A stretch of DNA of 38,553 nucleotides from Actinomycetes bacterium (GCA_023461275.1 JAEYMI010000065.1:1-38553), one strand, 5' to 3'. Shown: positions 24,933-32,621, counted from the first letter of the stretch. Made by a program: numbers and translations. Notes: generated by a model from the sequence alone, not told the origin.

Positions 24933-26663
24933 TCAGCAGCAATGCGGTTTGTGGACCGCGTCGCCGGCGAGGTGGCGGTGTGCGGCTGGATCGATGCCGG
25001 AGATCTGATCCACGAAGGCGTCGAGGTTGATCGGCCGCCCACCACGCCAGGTGCCGAGCACGGTCACCTCGTCGGTCAGCCGGTTCGGGTCGGCCTCGTA
25101 CGGGTCCGATGAGAGCTCGACCAGGTCGGCCCGCTTGCCCGGGCTGATCGACCCGATCTGGTCATCAGCTCTCAGATGGTATGCGGCACTGGTCGTGTGG
25201 GCCCGCAGCGCGTCGTCGAGGCTGATCTTCTGTTCTGGTCCGTGCAGAAGTCCCGACGGTGTGATTCTGGTGATGGCGGCCTGGATATTGAGCAGCGGGA
25301 TCGGCGGGCTGACCATGCCGTCGTTGTGGAAGCTGACGCCTGCGCCGCTGGCGATGGCATCGCCGAAGCGCTGCCATTGGGAGCCGACCTCGCTTGCGAA
25401 CAGTGTGCCGTCGACGACATCTCCCCAATAGATGAACTGGAACGGGGCCAGCGAGATCGCCACGCCGAGCGAGGCCGCTCGGCCGAACTGGTCGGCGCGC
25501 GCGGCGCCGAGATGTTCGATCCGCCAACGGTGATCGGTGCCGAGGAGATTGTGGGTCTTGAGGGCGCGTTCATAGGCGTCGAGAACGATGTCGACGGCGA
25601 GGTCGCCGTTGGCGTGAAAGGCCATCTGCCAGCCCTGCGGGGCGTGCTCGTCGAGCAGCGTGTCGAGATCGGCGCGGGAGTAATTCATCATCGCCTCGCC
25701 GCCGGGGCCGGGGGTGATCCCGATCTTGCGGACGAAGTCGTTATCCAGGTACGGCACCGTCGTCGCGATGGTGCCGACCCACGGCGAACCATCCGCCCAG
25801 AGCTTCACGCCGACCTTGTGCACCATGTCATCCGGTGCGGTGAACGCGACCGGTTCGCCGGCGTCCTTCTCGGTCGACATGTGGTAGACGAAGAGGCGCA
25901 GCGGGCTGTCCGGGACGGAGCCCAGTGCATTGATCGCTGACTGCAACATGGCGTTATAGGTGTGTTCGCTTGTCGCGGTGATGCCGTTGCGGGCCATGGA
26001 CGCGTACCACTGTGCGGCTGAGTGCAGCGGGTCGGTGACCACCTGCAGCAGCAGCGGACCCAACGCCGCGAACACCGCCGTGGATTCGTATGCGCGCCCG
26101 TCGGATGTGCCGTCGGGATTGCGTCCGTATCGGGCACCGACCGGATCCGGTGGTGGTTGCCGATCGGGCCAGCCCAGTAGATCGATGGCCGCGGTGTTGA
26201 AGTACGCCTCATGACCCGAGTTATCGAGAATTCCGACGGGGCGGTCGGGGAAGAAGGCGTCGAGGTCACTCGCGGTGAGTTCCGGTGTGCCCTGCAGGCT
26301 TCGGTCGAGGCCGTTGAACAGCAGGGGAACGCCGGGTTCGGTCTCGTGGTGGAGCTTGGTGAACAGTGCGGTGACGTCGTCGTAGGTCGGGAATCCCACA
26401 TACGGTGCGATCCAGTGCGACGGCGGCATGCAGATCACCCCGGAGAGCACCGGATGGCTGTGCGCGTCGATGAAACCCGGTGCGAGGACCGACTTTCCGA
26501 GGTCGTGTAGTTCGGCGTCGGGATGTGCGGTGCGCACCTCATCGATGTCGCCGACGCTGAGGATCGTGCCGGCGTCGGTATCGATCGCGACCGCTCGTGC
26601 TCGCGGGCGGCGATCGTCCATCGTGATGATGCTGTGCGCCGTCAGGATCTGGGTCCGTGCCAT
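24933..26663 (-). CDS. YtcJ-type amidohydrolase
   Basis: This 576-residue metal-dependent hydrolase belongs to the amidohydrolase-3/YtcJ group, cytoplasmic enzymes of mostly unknown substrate. It has the metal-binding FIDAHSHPVLSG near residue 65-75, GHEAYFNTAAI, a long insertion, FHANGDLAVDIVLDAYERAL, WRIEHLGAARADQFGRAASLGVAISLAPFQFIYWGD, SFHNDGMVSPP and the ending SAAYHLRADDQIGSISPGKRADLVELSSDPYE. ATG at 26663 has GAGAG upstream. The protein ends in His-Cys-Cys (HKPHCC), an unusual tail. It is transcribed toward ctaB and is not part of the conserved heme gene order, so it is probably an accessory insertion. Confidence 0.9.
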   Translation of the reverse strand: MARTQILTAHSIITMDDRRPRARAVAIDTDAGTILSVGDIDEVRTAHPDAELHDLGKSVLAPGFIDAHSHPVLSGVICMPPSHWIAPYVGFPTYDDVTALFTKLHHETEPGVPLLFNGLDRSLQGTPELTASDLDAFFPDRPVGILDNSGHEAYFNTAAIDLLGWPDRQPPPDPVGARYGRNPDGTSDGRAYESTAVFAALGPLLLQVVTDPLHSAAQWYASMARNGITATSEHTYNAMLQSAINALGSVPDSPLRLFVYHMSTEKDAGEPVAFTAPDDMVHKVGVKLWADGSPWVGTIATTVPYLDNDFVRKIGITPGPGGEAMMNYSRADLDTLLDEHAPQGWQMAFHANGDLAVDIVLDAYERALKTHNLLGTDHRWRIEHLGAARADQFGRAASLGVAISLAPFQFIYWGDVVDGTLFASEVGSQWQRFGDAIASGAGVSFHNDGMVSPPIPLLNIQAAITRITPSGLLHGPEQKISLDDALRAHTTSAAYHLRADDQIGSISPGKRADLVELSSDPYEADPNRLTDEVTVLGTWRGGRPINLDAFVDQISGIDPAAHRHLAGDAVHKPHCC

Positions 26664-26778
26664 TCGAACTGCTCTCGTCTGGCCCCCCTGTCAGGTCAGA
26701 CGGTAACCGAGCACCTCGATTGCAGGGGCGGAGTTCGCGAACTCACCACTCGGCCGACGTTGCCGGCTGTGGGCGAAC

Positions 26779-28362
26779 TCACTTCAGCCGTAACGACACA
26801 TCCGCTCCGCGGTCGACGTAGTCGCTCAGCGGGTCACCGGCGATGACTGCCGCCATGTTCTGGAAGGCGGTGGAATCGGGATCGTCCCAGTAGCGATAAT
26901 GGCCTTCGATACCGGCCACCGCCGATCCGTCCCGGTAGGTTCCGGTGTCGAGGCGTCGTACGCCCGCGTGGTCGTCGGGGTCGCCGCCGAATGGGAGCGT
27001 CAGTTCCTGGGCGAGATGGATCGGATCGCCCGGTGCGGTCAGCGAATATCGATGCACATCGGCGGCCGGGTTGTGCCAATCGCCGCCGAAGGCTCCGATA
27101 CCGGCCGATGAGGCATACACGACGCGGTCGGCTCGGAGTCCGAGTTGCTCGGCCGATCCCACCACCGCGCCGCCATAGGAGTGGCCGATGTAGGTGGTCG
27201 GCGTTCCGGGCGCGTGGCGCGCCAGTTCGATGTCGAGTTCACGCCCGAAAGACACCAGGTCCGGCGCCATCTCCCGAGCGAACGAAGCGTCGGCGGCACT
27301 TCCCCTCAGGCCGCTCACAAACCCGCCGAGCGCGCCCGGCGTGCCGAGGGTGAGCCCTCGCGCTGCCGAGGGCAAGGCCTGTCCGGTCAGCGTCTGGGGG
27401 AGGGCTCCGTCGGTGTAGACGATGACCGGAGACCTCGACGCCGCAGACAGTGCCCGAGCTGATCGGGACGTCTTGATGCTGGAGGAGAGATTGGTGCCGG
27501 TGCCCGGCACCACGACACCAATGCCGCTGATGCCCGGCTTCAGTTCACCGATCAGCTCGATCATGCGTCCCTGGCCCGCCGGGCTGAAGGCGAGGAACGA
27601 ACGATCGCGGGCGAGCATGTCGTCGTATCTGCGTAGCCGGGCGAGATCGGGTTTCTCCCGCGAGAGCTCGTCGTCGCGGGCGTTGGCGATGGCGATTCGG
27701 TTGGCCTCGATGCGGATCTCGAACGGAATGCCGTCGAGATTGCCGAGCACTTCCGGTGCTGAGGCGATCAATTCGGTGACCTCGACGGGGGACAGGTCTG
27801 CGATGAGGGTGCGGCGTCTGTCCGAGGACGCCGAGAACAACTCATCGAGCATGATCTCGGAGTGCCCGGTGCTGCCGGTGGTGGAACCTGCCAACTCATC
27901 GACTGCGTCCCGGAGCTGTCGGATTCGTTGTGCGCCTTCGTGATCGGTTGTCTGCAGTTCCGCCAACGCCCGGCCGACGCGATACCGGTGGAAGTCGACG
28001 GCGTCACCATCCGGCCCGTCGAAGGTCACGCCGTCGTCGGTAACCGAAACATGTTGTGCGCGTGCGTCATCGATGCTGCGCACGAGGTGGTCACGAAGCG
28101 GTTCCAGCTGGGCGTTGAGTTTCTCGAGACAATCGGCGACCTGGTGTCCCGCGTTGCGCAGCGTGCGGCCGCGCCGGATCAGATCGGCGACGGCAAGCTG
28201 CTGTGCCCGTGGCCCCACACCGGTCACGGCGGCCGAATCATCAACTGCACGATCGAGTTGATCGATCACCTCGTCGATCCGGAGGACGCCTCCGTGCAGG
28301 GTGGTGAGCATGTCGTCCAGGGTGCGCAGATCCCATGAGCGGATGTCGGTCAGCGAGGTCAT
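26779..28362 (-). CDS. DUF1023 alpha/beta hydrolase with long helical N-terminus
   Basis: This 527-residue protein has two halves. Residues 1 to about 270 are predicted helical and rich in Asp, Arg, Leu and Ala without membrane segments. From about 275 comes a DUF1023 alpha/beta-hydrolase fold (GVVVPGTGTNLSSS; PTTYIGHSYGGAVVGSAEQLG). A likely catalytic triad is Ser395 (GHSYGG), Asp446 (TAPGDPIH) and His488 (GIEGHYRYW). Its substrate is unknown. ATG at 28362 overlaps the stop of the upstream WXG100-like gene (ATGA), implying coupled production; GTG 28377 is an alternative start. Similar hydrolases next to WXG100-type genes occur in actinobacteria and may be type VII secretion-related, which is inference. 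Confidence 0.85.
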   Translation of the reverse strand: MTSLTDIRSWDLRTLDDMLTTLHGGVLRIDEVIDQLDRAVDDSAAVTGVGPRAQQLAVADLIRRGRTLRNAGHQVADCLEKLNAQLEPLRDHLVRSIDDARAQHVSVTDDGVTFDGPDGDAVDFHRYRVGRALAELQTTDHEGAQRIRQLRDAVDELAGSTTGSTGHSEIMLDELFSASSDRRRTLIADLSPVEVTELIASAPEVLGNLDGIPFEIRIEANRIAIANARDDELSREKPDLARLRRYDDMLARDRSFLAFSPAGQGRMIELIGELKPGISGIGVVVPGTGTNLSSSIKTSRSARALSAASRSPVIVYTDGALPQTLTGQALPSAARGLTLGTPGALGGFVSGLRGSAADASFAREMAPDLVSFGRELDIELARHAPGTPTTYIGHSYGGAVVGSAEQLGLRADRVVYASSAGIGAFGGDWHNPAADVHRYSLTAPGDPIHLAQELTLPFGGDPDDHAGVRRLDTGTYRDGSAVAGIEGHYRYWDDPDSTAFQNMAAVIAGDPLSDYVDRGADVSLRLK

Positions 28363-28670
28363 CGGGTGCGCCGCCACGATGACAGGCCGGCGGCGATCCC
28401 GCGGGCCGCGTCTGCGTCGGTGTCCTCATACGTCGTTGCCGACGCCGTCACCTGGCCCGCTCGTTGATCGGCGAGGGTGGCGATCCGATGGGCCCAGCCG
28501 GCCAGGGCCGCGACCACCTCGCGGGCCGCGGCGCCAGACTCGGGTCCGGTCGTCGTCGCCGCGACGCTGTCGGTGAGTTCCCGTGCGACGGCAGAGCATT
28601 CGTCGCGTGTACGGCTCAACGCCGCGGCGCGGCGCTTGAGTTCGGCCAGCGATATCCACAGCGGTTCCAC
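28359..28670 (-). CDS. Small WXG100/EspC-like helical protein
   Basis: This 103-residue, all-helical, Ala-rich protein reads MEPLWISLAELKRRAAALSRTRDE at the start and has a central AALAGWAHRIATLADQRAGQ that could be the turn-flanking second helix. It lacks a strict WXG: a W-A-H sits where a WxG turn might be. A tail YEDTDADAARGIAAGL resembles the YxxxD/E secretion signal region of type VII substrates (YEDTD). The size fits WXG100 or DUF2580/EspC-type partners. GTG at 28670 follows AGGAG by about 5 nt. It overlaps the DUF1023 hydrolase by 4 nt and is probably its partner or chaperone. I recognise the fold class, not the exact family. Confidence 0.72.
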   Translation of the reverse strand: MEPLWISLAELKRRAAALSRTRDECSAVARELTDSVAATTTGPESGAAAREVVAALAGWAHRIATLADQRAGQVTASATTYEDTDADAARGIAAGLSSWRRTR

Positions 28671-28789
28671 GGCTGCTCCTCCCGGTCGGCGGGCGGATGC
28701 CGCCGTCGTACATGGGACGGAAGAAGTGCCGCCGCGGTTCCGACCGCGCGCGCCGAGGTCTCACGCGGCTGCTTCGCCGCCGGGTGCGA

Positions 28790-29758
28790 TCAGCCCGGGA
28801 TGAGGACGGTGGCGCCGGTGGTCGCGCGGGATTCGAGGTCGCGGTGCGCGGTTTCCGCGTCGGCCAGCCGGTAACTCTGACCCACCCGCACATCAACACC
28901 GCCGTCGGTGATCGCTGCGAACAGTTCGCCTGCCCGCCAACGCAATTCGTCGGTGTCGGCGATGAAATGGGCCAGCGTCGGGCGGGTCACCGACAGTGAG
29001 CCCGCCGAGTTGAGTCGCTGCAGATCGAACGGTGGAACCGGACCACTGGCCGCTCCGAAGAGCACGACTGTGCCACGAATCGCGGTGGCCGCCAGGGACT
29101 GTTCGAAGGTGTCGGCGCCGACGCCGTCGTAGGCCACCGACACACCCTTGCCCTCGGTGAGGTCGCGCACCTGCTCGACGACGCCATCGCCGTAGCGCAA
29201 CACGTGATCAGCTCCGGCGGCTCGCGACAGGTGTTCCTTCTCGTCGGTGGACACGGTGGTGATCACCGTCAGTCCCCGCAGCTTCGCGAGCTGGGTGAGG
29301 ATGAGTCCGACGCCGCCGGCACCGGCGTGCACGAGGATCGCCTCTCCCGCGGCGGGGTGTGCGCTGCCGTCGAGGAGATAGTGCGCGGTCAACCCCCGCA
29401 GCATAGCCGAGCCGGCGACCTCGTCGGAGACGCCGTCGGGAACCGGGGTCAATCGGGCCGCCCGGACTGCGACGAGTTCGGCGTACGACCCCGGACCGTC
29501 GGTCCAGCAAACCCGGTCGCCAACGGCGATATCGTGGACATCGGAGCCGACCGCCACCACTGTTCCGGCGGCTTCGGTGCCCGGAATATAGGGCGGCTGC
29601 GACGGATACAGGCCGCGGCGCAGGTAGGTGTCGATGAAGTTGACGCCGATCGCCGACGTCGCGACGAGCACCTCATCGGGTGCGGCGATGGGGTCGTCGA
29701 CGGTGCTGTAGGTCAGGACATCCGGACCGCCGTGGCGGGTCACCTGAATTGCGTGCAT
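28790..29758 (-). CDS. Quinone oxidoreductase (MDR family, zinc-free)
   Basis: This 322-residue NADPH-dependent reductase belongs to the medium-chain dehydrogenase superfamily. It has MHAIQVTRHGGPDVLTY at the start, GVNFIDTYLRRGLYP in the catalytic domain, the Rossmann segment VHAGAGGVGLILTQLAKLRG, and YDGVGADTFEQSL, which are hallmarks of Qor. The zinc cysteines of alcohol dehydrogenases are missing, as expected. ATG at 29758 is the family start; the frame opens at 29806 but that extension is not conserved. The upstream AAGG lies only 2 nt from ATG. A Qor gene occupies the equivalent place in M. tuberculosis (Rv1454c, from memory). Confidence 0.92.
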   Translation of the reverse strand: MHAIQVTRHGGPDVLTYSTVDDPIAAPDEVLVATSAIGVNFIDTYLRRGLYPSQPPYIPGTEAAGTVVAVGSDVHDIAVGDRVCWTDGPGSYAELVAVRAARLTPVPDGVSDEVAGSAMLRGLTAHYLLDGSAHPAAGEAILVHAGAGGVGLILTQLAKLRGLTVITTVSTDEKEHLSRAAGADHVLRYGDGVVEQVRDLTEGKGVSVAYDGVGADTFEQSLAATAIRGTVVLFGAASGPVPPFDLQRLNSAGSLSVTRPTLAHFIADTDELRWRAGELFAAITDGGVDVRVGQSYRLADAETAHRDLESRATTGATVLIPG

Positions 29759-29802
29759 GACCTTGTTTCTACACGGCTTCCGGGCGTGTACCGGGGCCCG
29801 CC

Positions 29803-30336
29803 TCACCCGACCCGATCATGCGCGGGTGCCGGCCCGTACCGATCTTCGAGCGGTGCGAGGAGGTCGCGCAGGATCCGGTTCAGGCTGCGTAGGTCGTCGT
29901 CATCGAGGGCGTCGAACAGATCCCGTTCGCTGCCGATTCGTGCCTGCGTGGCTTCGCTCCACTGCTTGTGGCCCGATGGCGTGAGATGGACCGGTCGAGA
30001 TCGCCGGTCATCGGTCGGCAGGACTTCGACGAGCCCAGCGTCGACAAGTCGGCGCAGCCGGGTGCTCACGGTTCCCGATGTGAGGTGTAACGCACTACCC
30101 AGTTCTCCCGGGGTGGTGTGACCGTTGGGGGAGCGGGCGATCACCGAGAGCGCGGCCCAGTCGGCCGTGGTGATACCGGATGCCTCGGCGATCTCGTCGA
30201 GGAGCGATGAGAAGGCGCGTGAGAGCCTGCCGATTCGTTGCCGGGCCGCTTCTGCCGCGACGGCGCGGTCATCGCCGGCGTCGACGCCAGGTGTGTGTGC
30301 CATCCAGTGGTGTAATCCGGATTCCACCGAGTCCAT
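29803..30336 (-). CDS. MarR-family transcriptional regulator
   Basis: This 177-residue protein has a winged helix typical of MarR: IAEASGITTADWAALSVIARSPNGHTTPGELGSALHLTSGTVSTRLRRLVDAGLVEVLPTDDRRSRPVHLTPSGHKQWSE. The Asp-Arg-Arg wing (TDDRRSRPV) is characteristic. The family binds as a dimer to palindromes and is released by small ligands or oxidants. It is encoded divergently from a short-chain dehydrogenase, and the gap between them holds two palindromes, so self-regulation and control of the SDR are likely. ATG at 30336 follows GGAGAG; the open frame to 30402 would run through the palindromes and is rejected. Confidence 0.92.
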   Translation of the reverse strand: MDSVESGLHHWMAHTPGVDAGDDRAVAAEAARQRIGRLSRAFSSLLDEIAEASGITTADWAALSVIARSPNGHTTPGELGSALHLTSGTVSTRLRRLVDAGLVEVLPTDDRRSRPVHLTPSGHKQWSEATQARIGSERDLFDALDDDDLRSLNRILRDLLAPLEDRYGPAPAHDRVG

Positions 30337-30352
30337 CAGCTCTCCGTCCGCC

Positions 30353-30375
30353 GTTATCTTGACACTCAAGATAAC
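30353..30375. promoter_or_regulatory. MarR operator palindrome 1
   Basis: Perfect arms TTATCTTGA (30354-30362) and TCAAGATAA (30366-30374) surround CAC, with a further G-C pair outside (30353/30375). The plus-strand TTGACA at 30359-30364 lies within it. It is a mirror copy of palindrome 2, the spacer being CAC here and GTG there. Confidence 0.85.
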
Positions 30376-30386
30376 TGACCTACTAT
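30359..30386 (+). promoter_or_regulatory. SDR gene promoter, TTGACA-16-TACTAT
   Basis: Consensus -35 TTGACA (30359-30364), a 16-bp spacer and -10 TACTAT (30381-30386) place the start of transcription near 30393. The -35 lies in palindrome 1, the -10 between the palindromes and the start site in palindrome 2. A repressor on either would block it. Confidence 0.75.
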
Positions 30387-30409
30387 TTATCTTGAGTGTC
30401 AAGATAAAT
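30385..30409. promoter_or_regulatory. MarR operator palindrome 2
   Basis: Perfect arms TTATCTTGA (30387-30395) and TCAAGATAA (30399-30407) surround GTG, extended by two more pairs outside (30385-30386/30408-30409). On the minus strand it carries TTGACA (30402 to 30397), a candidate -35 for the regulator gene with a poorly placed -10. Its centre is 33 bp from palindrome 1. Confidence 0.85.
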
Positions 30410-30422
30410 GAGAGGACCTCGG

Positions 30423-31277
30423 ATGTCGCGAGTGTGGTTGATCACGGGTGCCGGCGCAGGTCTGGGACGAGCGATCGCGGAGGCGGCCGTCACCGCCGGC
30501 GACGCCGTGCTCGCCACAGCGCGGGATCCCCGTTCGGTGGCGGACTTCGACGCCGCAGCCCGCGTGGATGTCACCGATCAGGGCAGTATCGACGAAGCCG
30601 TCGCGTACGCCATGAAGCGATTCGGCCGGATCGACGTCGTGGTCAACAATGCGGGTCACGGATTGATTGGTGCGACGGAGGAACTCGCGGACGAGGATCT
30701 GTCGAACCTGTTGGACGTCAACCTCTTCGGGGCGCTGAGGGTGACACGCGCCGTGCTACCGGTCATGCGGATCCAGCGATCGGGCCTGATCATTCAGATG
30801 TCGTCGGTGGGCGGGATCGTCGGAAACCCGGGCCACGCGGCGTACGCGACATCGAAGTTCGCGCTGGAAGGTATGTCGGAGGCGCTGGCCGGCGAGGTCG
30901 CCGATTTCGGAATACGCGTGATGCTCGTGGAACCGGGTCCGTTCCGGACCGAATTCGCCGGTCGTTCGATCCGACACGTCGAACCGATCGACGCCTACGC
31001 GACGGGGCCGGCTGGTGTTCTCCGCTCGCGGTTCGCGTTGCAGGACGGAGTCCAGCCCAACGATCCTCGACGTGCGGCGGCGATAATCCTCGATGTCATC
31101 GACACACCTCGGCCGCCTCTGCGCCTGCCGCTGGGTCCAGAGGCGATCGACCGCATCCGGGCCAAGCTCGAGATGGTGCGTGACGAGATCGATCAATGTG
31201 AGGCGTTCACCCGCGACACCGGATTTGCGGCCGGTGAGCGCGATATATGCTCAGACCATGAGCGAGCAGACTCCTGA
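30423..31277 (+). CDS. Short-chain dehydrogenase/reductase
   Basis: This 284-residue NAD(P)-dependent oxidoreductase has the cofactor loop TGAGAGLGRAIAEA, the VVNNAGHG motif, the active-site Ser in QMSSVGGIVG, and YATSK with the catalytic Tyr and Lys, followed by VEPGPFRTEF. The cytoplasmic substrate is unknown. ATG at 30423 follows AGAGGA (30411-30416) by 6 nt; ATG 30408 is an alternative overlapping the operator. It is divergently encoded from a MarR regulator, whose operators surround its promoter. Its 3' end overlaps the next gene start by 20 nt. The C-terminal tail after FTRDTGFAAGERD looks untypical and may have been extended by stop loss. Confidence 0.9.
   Translation: MSRVWLITGAGAGLGRAIAEAAVTAGDAVLATARDPRSVADFDAAARVDVTDQGSIDEAVAYAMKRFGRIDVVVNNAGHGLIGATEELADEDLSNLLDVNLFGALRVTRAVLPVMRIQRSGLIIQMSSVGGIVGNPGHAAYATSKFALEGMSEALAGEVADFGIRVMLVEPGPFRTEFAGRSIRHVEPIDAYATGPAGVLRSRFALQDGVQPNDPRRAAAIILDVIDTPRPPLRLPLGPEAIDRIRAKLEMVRDEIDQCEAFTRDTGFAAGERDICSDHERADS
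31246..31258 (+). promoter_or_regulatory. Candidate leaderless promoter (-10 TATGCT)
   Basis: TATGCT (31246-31251) is followed by CAGACC and ATG at 31258, the 6-nt distance expected for a transcript starting at the codon. It lies inside the end of the SDR gene. No Shine-Dalgarno precedes the ATG. Confidence 0.55.
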
Positions 31278-31632
31278 CACCGAGGACACCACCGCGAAGC
31301 CCGCGACGGCCCCCAGGGCTGTGGTCGCCTCGATCAAGAAGTTCGTTGCCGACGAAGGCGGGTCGGCGAAGGCCGTGATCCAGCCGATCGGTGCGGCCGG
31401 TGTCCGCATCACACTCGTCGGCGGTGACGGCGGCATCCTCGGTGACCGCGTGGTCGCCGACACCGCTACGGCGCACGCGGTGGTCGACGCCGTCGCCGGT
31501 CTCGAGGAAGCCGAGTGGGACCGCGACCTGACGTCGGTGACCACGGTCTCGCCGTCGCACTACCGCAAGATGGCGGGCTGGGTGGCACACCAAGAGCACT
31601 TCCCGAAGGCGCGCAACAGCGCAATTCTCTAA
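31258..31632 (+). CDS. Conserved small soluble protein of unknown function
   Basis: This 124-residue protein has an acidic, Thr-rich N-terminus (MSEQTPDTEDTTAKPATAPRA) and a compact C-terminal part with VASIKKFVADEG, VRITLVGGDGGILGDRVVADT and WVAHQEHFPKARNSAIL. No membrane segment or known motif is visible. A homologue lies between qor and ctaA in mycobacteria (Rv1455, from memory). The start lacks a ribosome site and probably makes a leaderless message. The last five codons and stop are duplicated immediately downstream, where the ctaA stop codon on the other strand lies. Confidence 0.8.
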   Translation: MSEQTPDTEDTTAKPATAPRAVVASIKKFVADEGGSAKAVIQPIGAAGVRITLVGGDGGILGDRVVADTATAHAVVDAVAGLEEAEWDRDLTSVTTVSPSHYRKMAGWVAHQEHFPKARNSAIL

Positions 31633-31650
31633 AACAGCGCGATTCTCTAG
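31615..31650. repeat. 18-bp tandem duplication across a stop codon
   Basis: AACAGCGCAATTCTCTAA (31615-31632) is followed directly by AACAGCGCGATTCTCTAG (31633-31650), matching at 16 of 18 positions. The first copy encodes NSAIL and the TAA stop. The second would encode NSAIL and TAG in the same frame. The ctaA stop (CTA at 31647-31649) lies in the second copy. Confidence 0.93.
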
Positions 31651-32621
31651 AGCGCGTCGGCGACGGCCGGTATCGGCGATCGATCGCCTTCCTGGTCGTC
31701 GTCGCTGCCGGTGGTGGTGTACCCGAAATCGAGGATCAGCCAGGTCGCGCCGACCAGTAGTCCTGCGCTGACCAGCATGTGGATGATGACCAGGGCCAAC
31801 GGCAGGTCGGTCAGATACTGCACCACCCCGACCACACCCTGCAGGGCGATGAGCCCCAGGAAATGCAGGGTGGCGCGACGTTGCGTCAGCTGAAGCACCG
31901 CTGCGACGATCGCCAGGGCGACGGCCAGTCCGATCAGTACGAACACGGCGTCGGCATGGAGCTGGGTCGCGTTGTCCGGGGCCAATCCGTTGCGCGGGGC
32001 GTTGGCGTCACCGGCGTGCGGCCCCGACCCGGTGACGACGGTGCCGAGATAGATGGTCACCCACGTCGCGAGGTAGACGACGACGGACAGGTACCGGCCC
32101 AGGACCAGCGCCGGGCGCGCCGGTGACCTGAGCGGAGGGTTGGGCCGGGTTCGGAAGACGAGCCAGGTCGCAATGGACACCAGCACCATCGAGAGCAGGA
32201 AGTGCAGCGACACGATCCAGGGGTTCAGCTTGACCAGGACGGTGATACCGCCGATGACAGCCTGGAAGGGGATGCCCAGAGCGAGAAGCACGGCCAGCCA
32301 TCGATCGGTGCGGGTGCTGCGGATCGACCGCCAGACCGCGACCAGGGTGGCAATGGCGACCACGACCAGCACCCAGGTGAGCATCCGGTTGCCGAATTCG
32401 ATCACGCCGTGAATGCCCAACGCCTGGTGGGGGACCACTGAACCGCTGGTGCATTCCGGCCAGGTCGGGCAGCCGAGTCCGGAACCGGTCAGTCGCACTG
32501 CGCCGCCGGTGCCGATGATCCCGATGTTTGCCACCAGTGACGCGAGGGCCCATCCGAACACGAAGCGCGCGGTGGGCCGGGCGAACCCGAAGGCGGCTGG
32601 CCGTGATGTCGATGTACTCAT
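31647..32621 (-). CDS. ctaA: Heme A synthase (CtaA/COX15)
   Basis: CtaA oxidises the C8 methyl of heme O to make heme A for aa3 cytochrome oxidase. The 324-residue protein has eight predicted membrane helices and four conserved histidine contexts: GIHGVIEFGNRMLTW, SLHFLLSMVLV, QLHADAVFVLIG and VIIHMLVSAGLLVG. The CPTWPEC loop has the pair of cysteines typical of the family. ATG at 32621 overlaps the ABC permease stop (ATGA); GTG 32636 is an alternative. The gene ends within the tandem duplication. Its partner ctaB lies at 23839. Confidence 0.93.
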   Translation of the reverse strand: MSTSTSRPAAFGFARPTARFVFGWALASLVANIGIIGTGGAVRLTGSGLGCPTWPECTSGSVVPHQALGIHGVIEFGNRMLTWVLVVVAIATLVAVWRSIRSTRTDRWLAVLLALGIPFQAVIGGITVLVKLNPWIVSLHFLLSMVLVSIATWLVFRTRPNPPLRSPARPALVLGRYLSVVVYLATWVTIYLGTVVTGSGPHAGDANAPRNGLAPDNATQLHADAVFVLIGLAVALAIVAAVLQLTQRRATLHFLGLIALQGVVGVVQYLTDLPLALVIIHMLVSAGLLVGATWLILDFGYTTTGSDDDQEGDRSPIPAVADAL

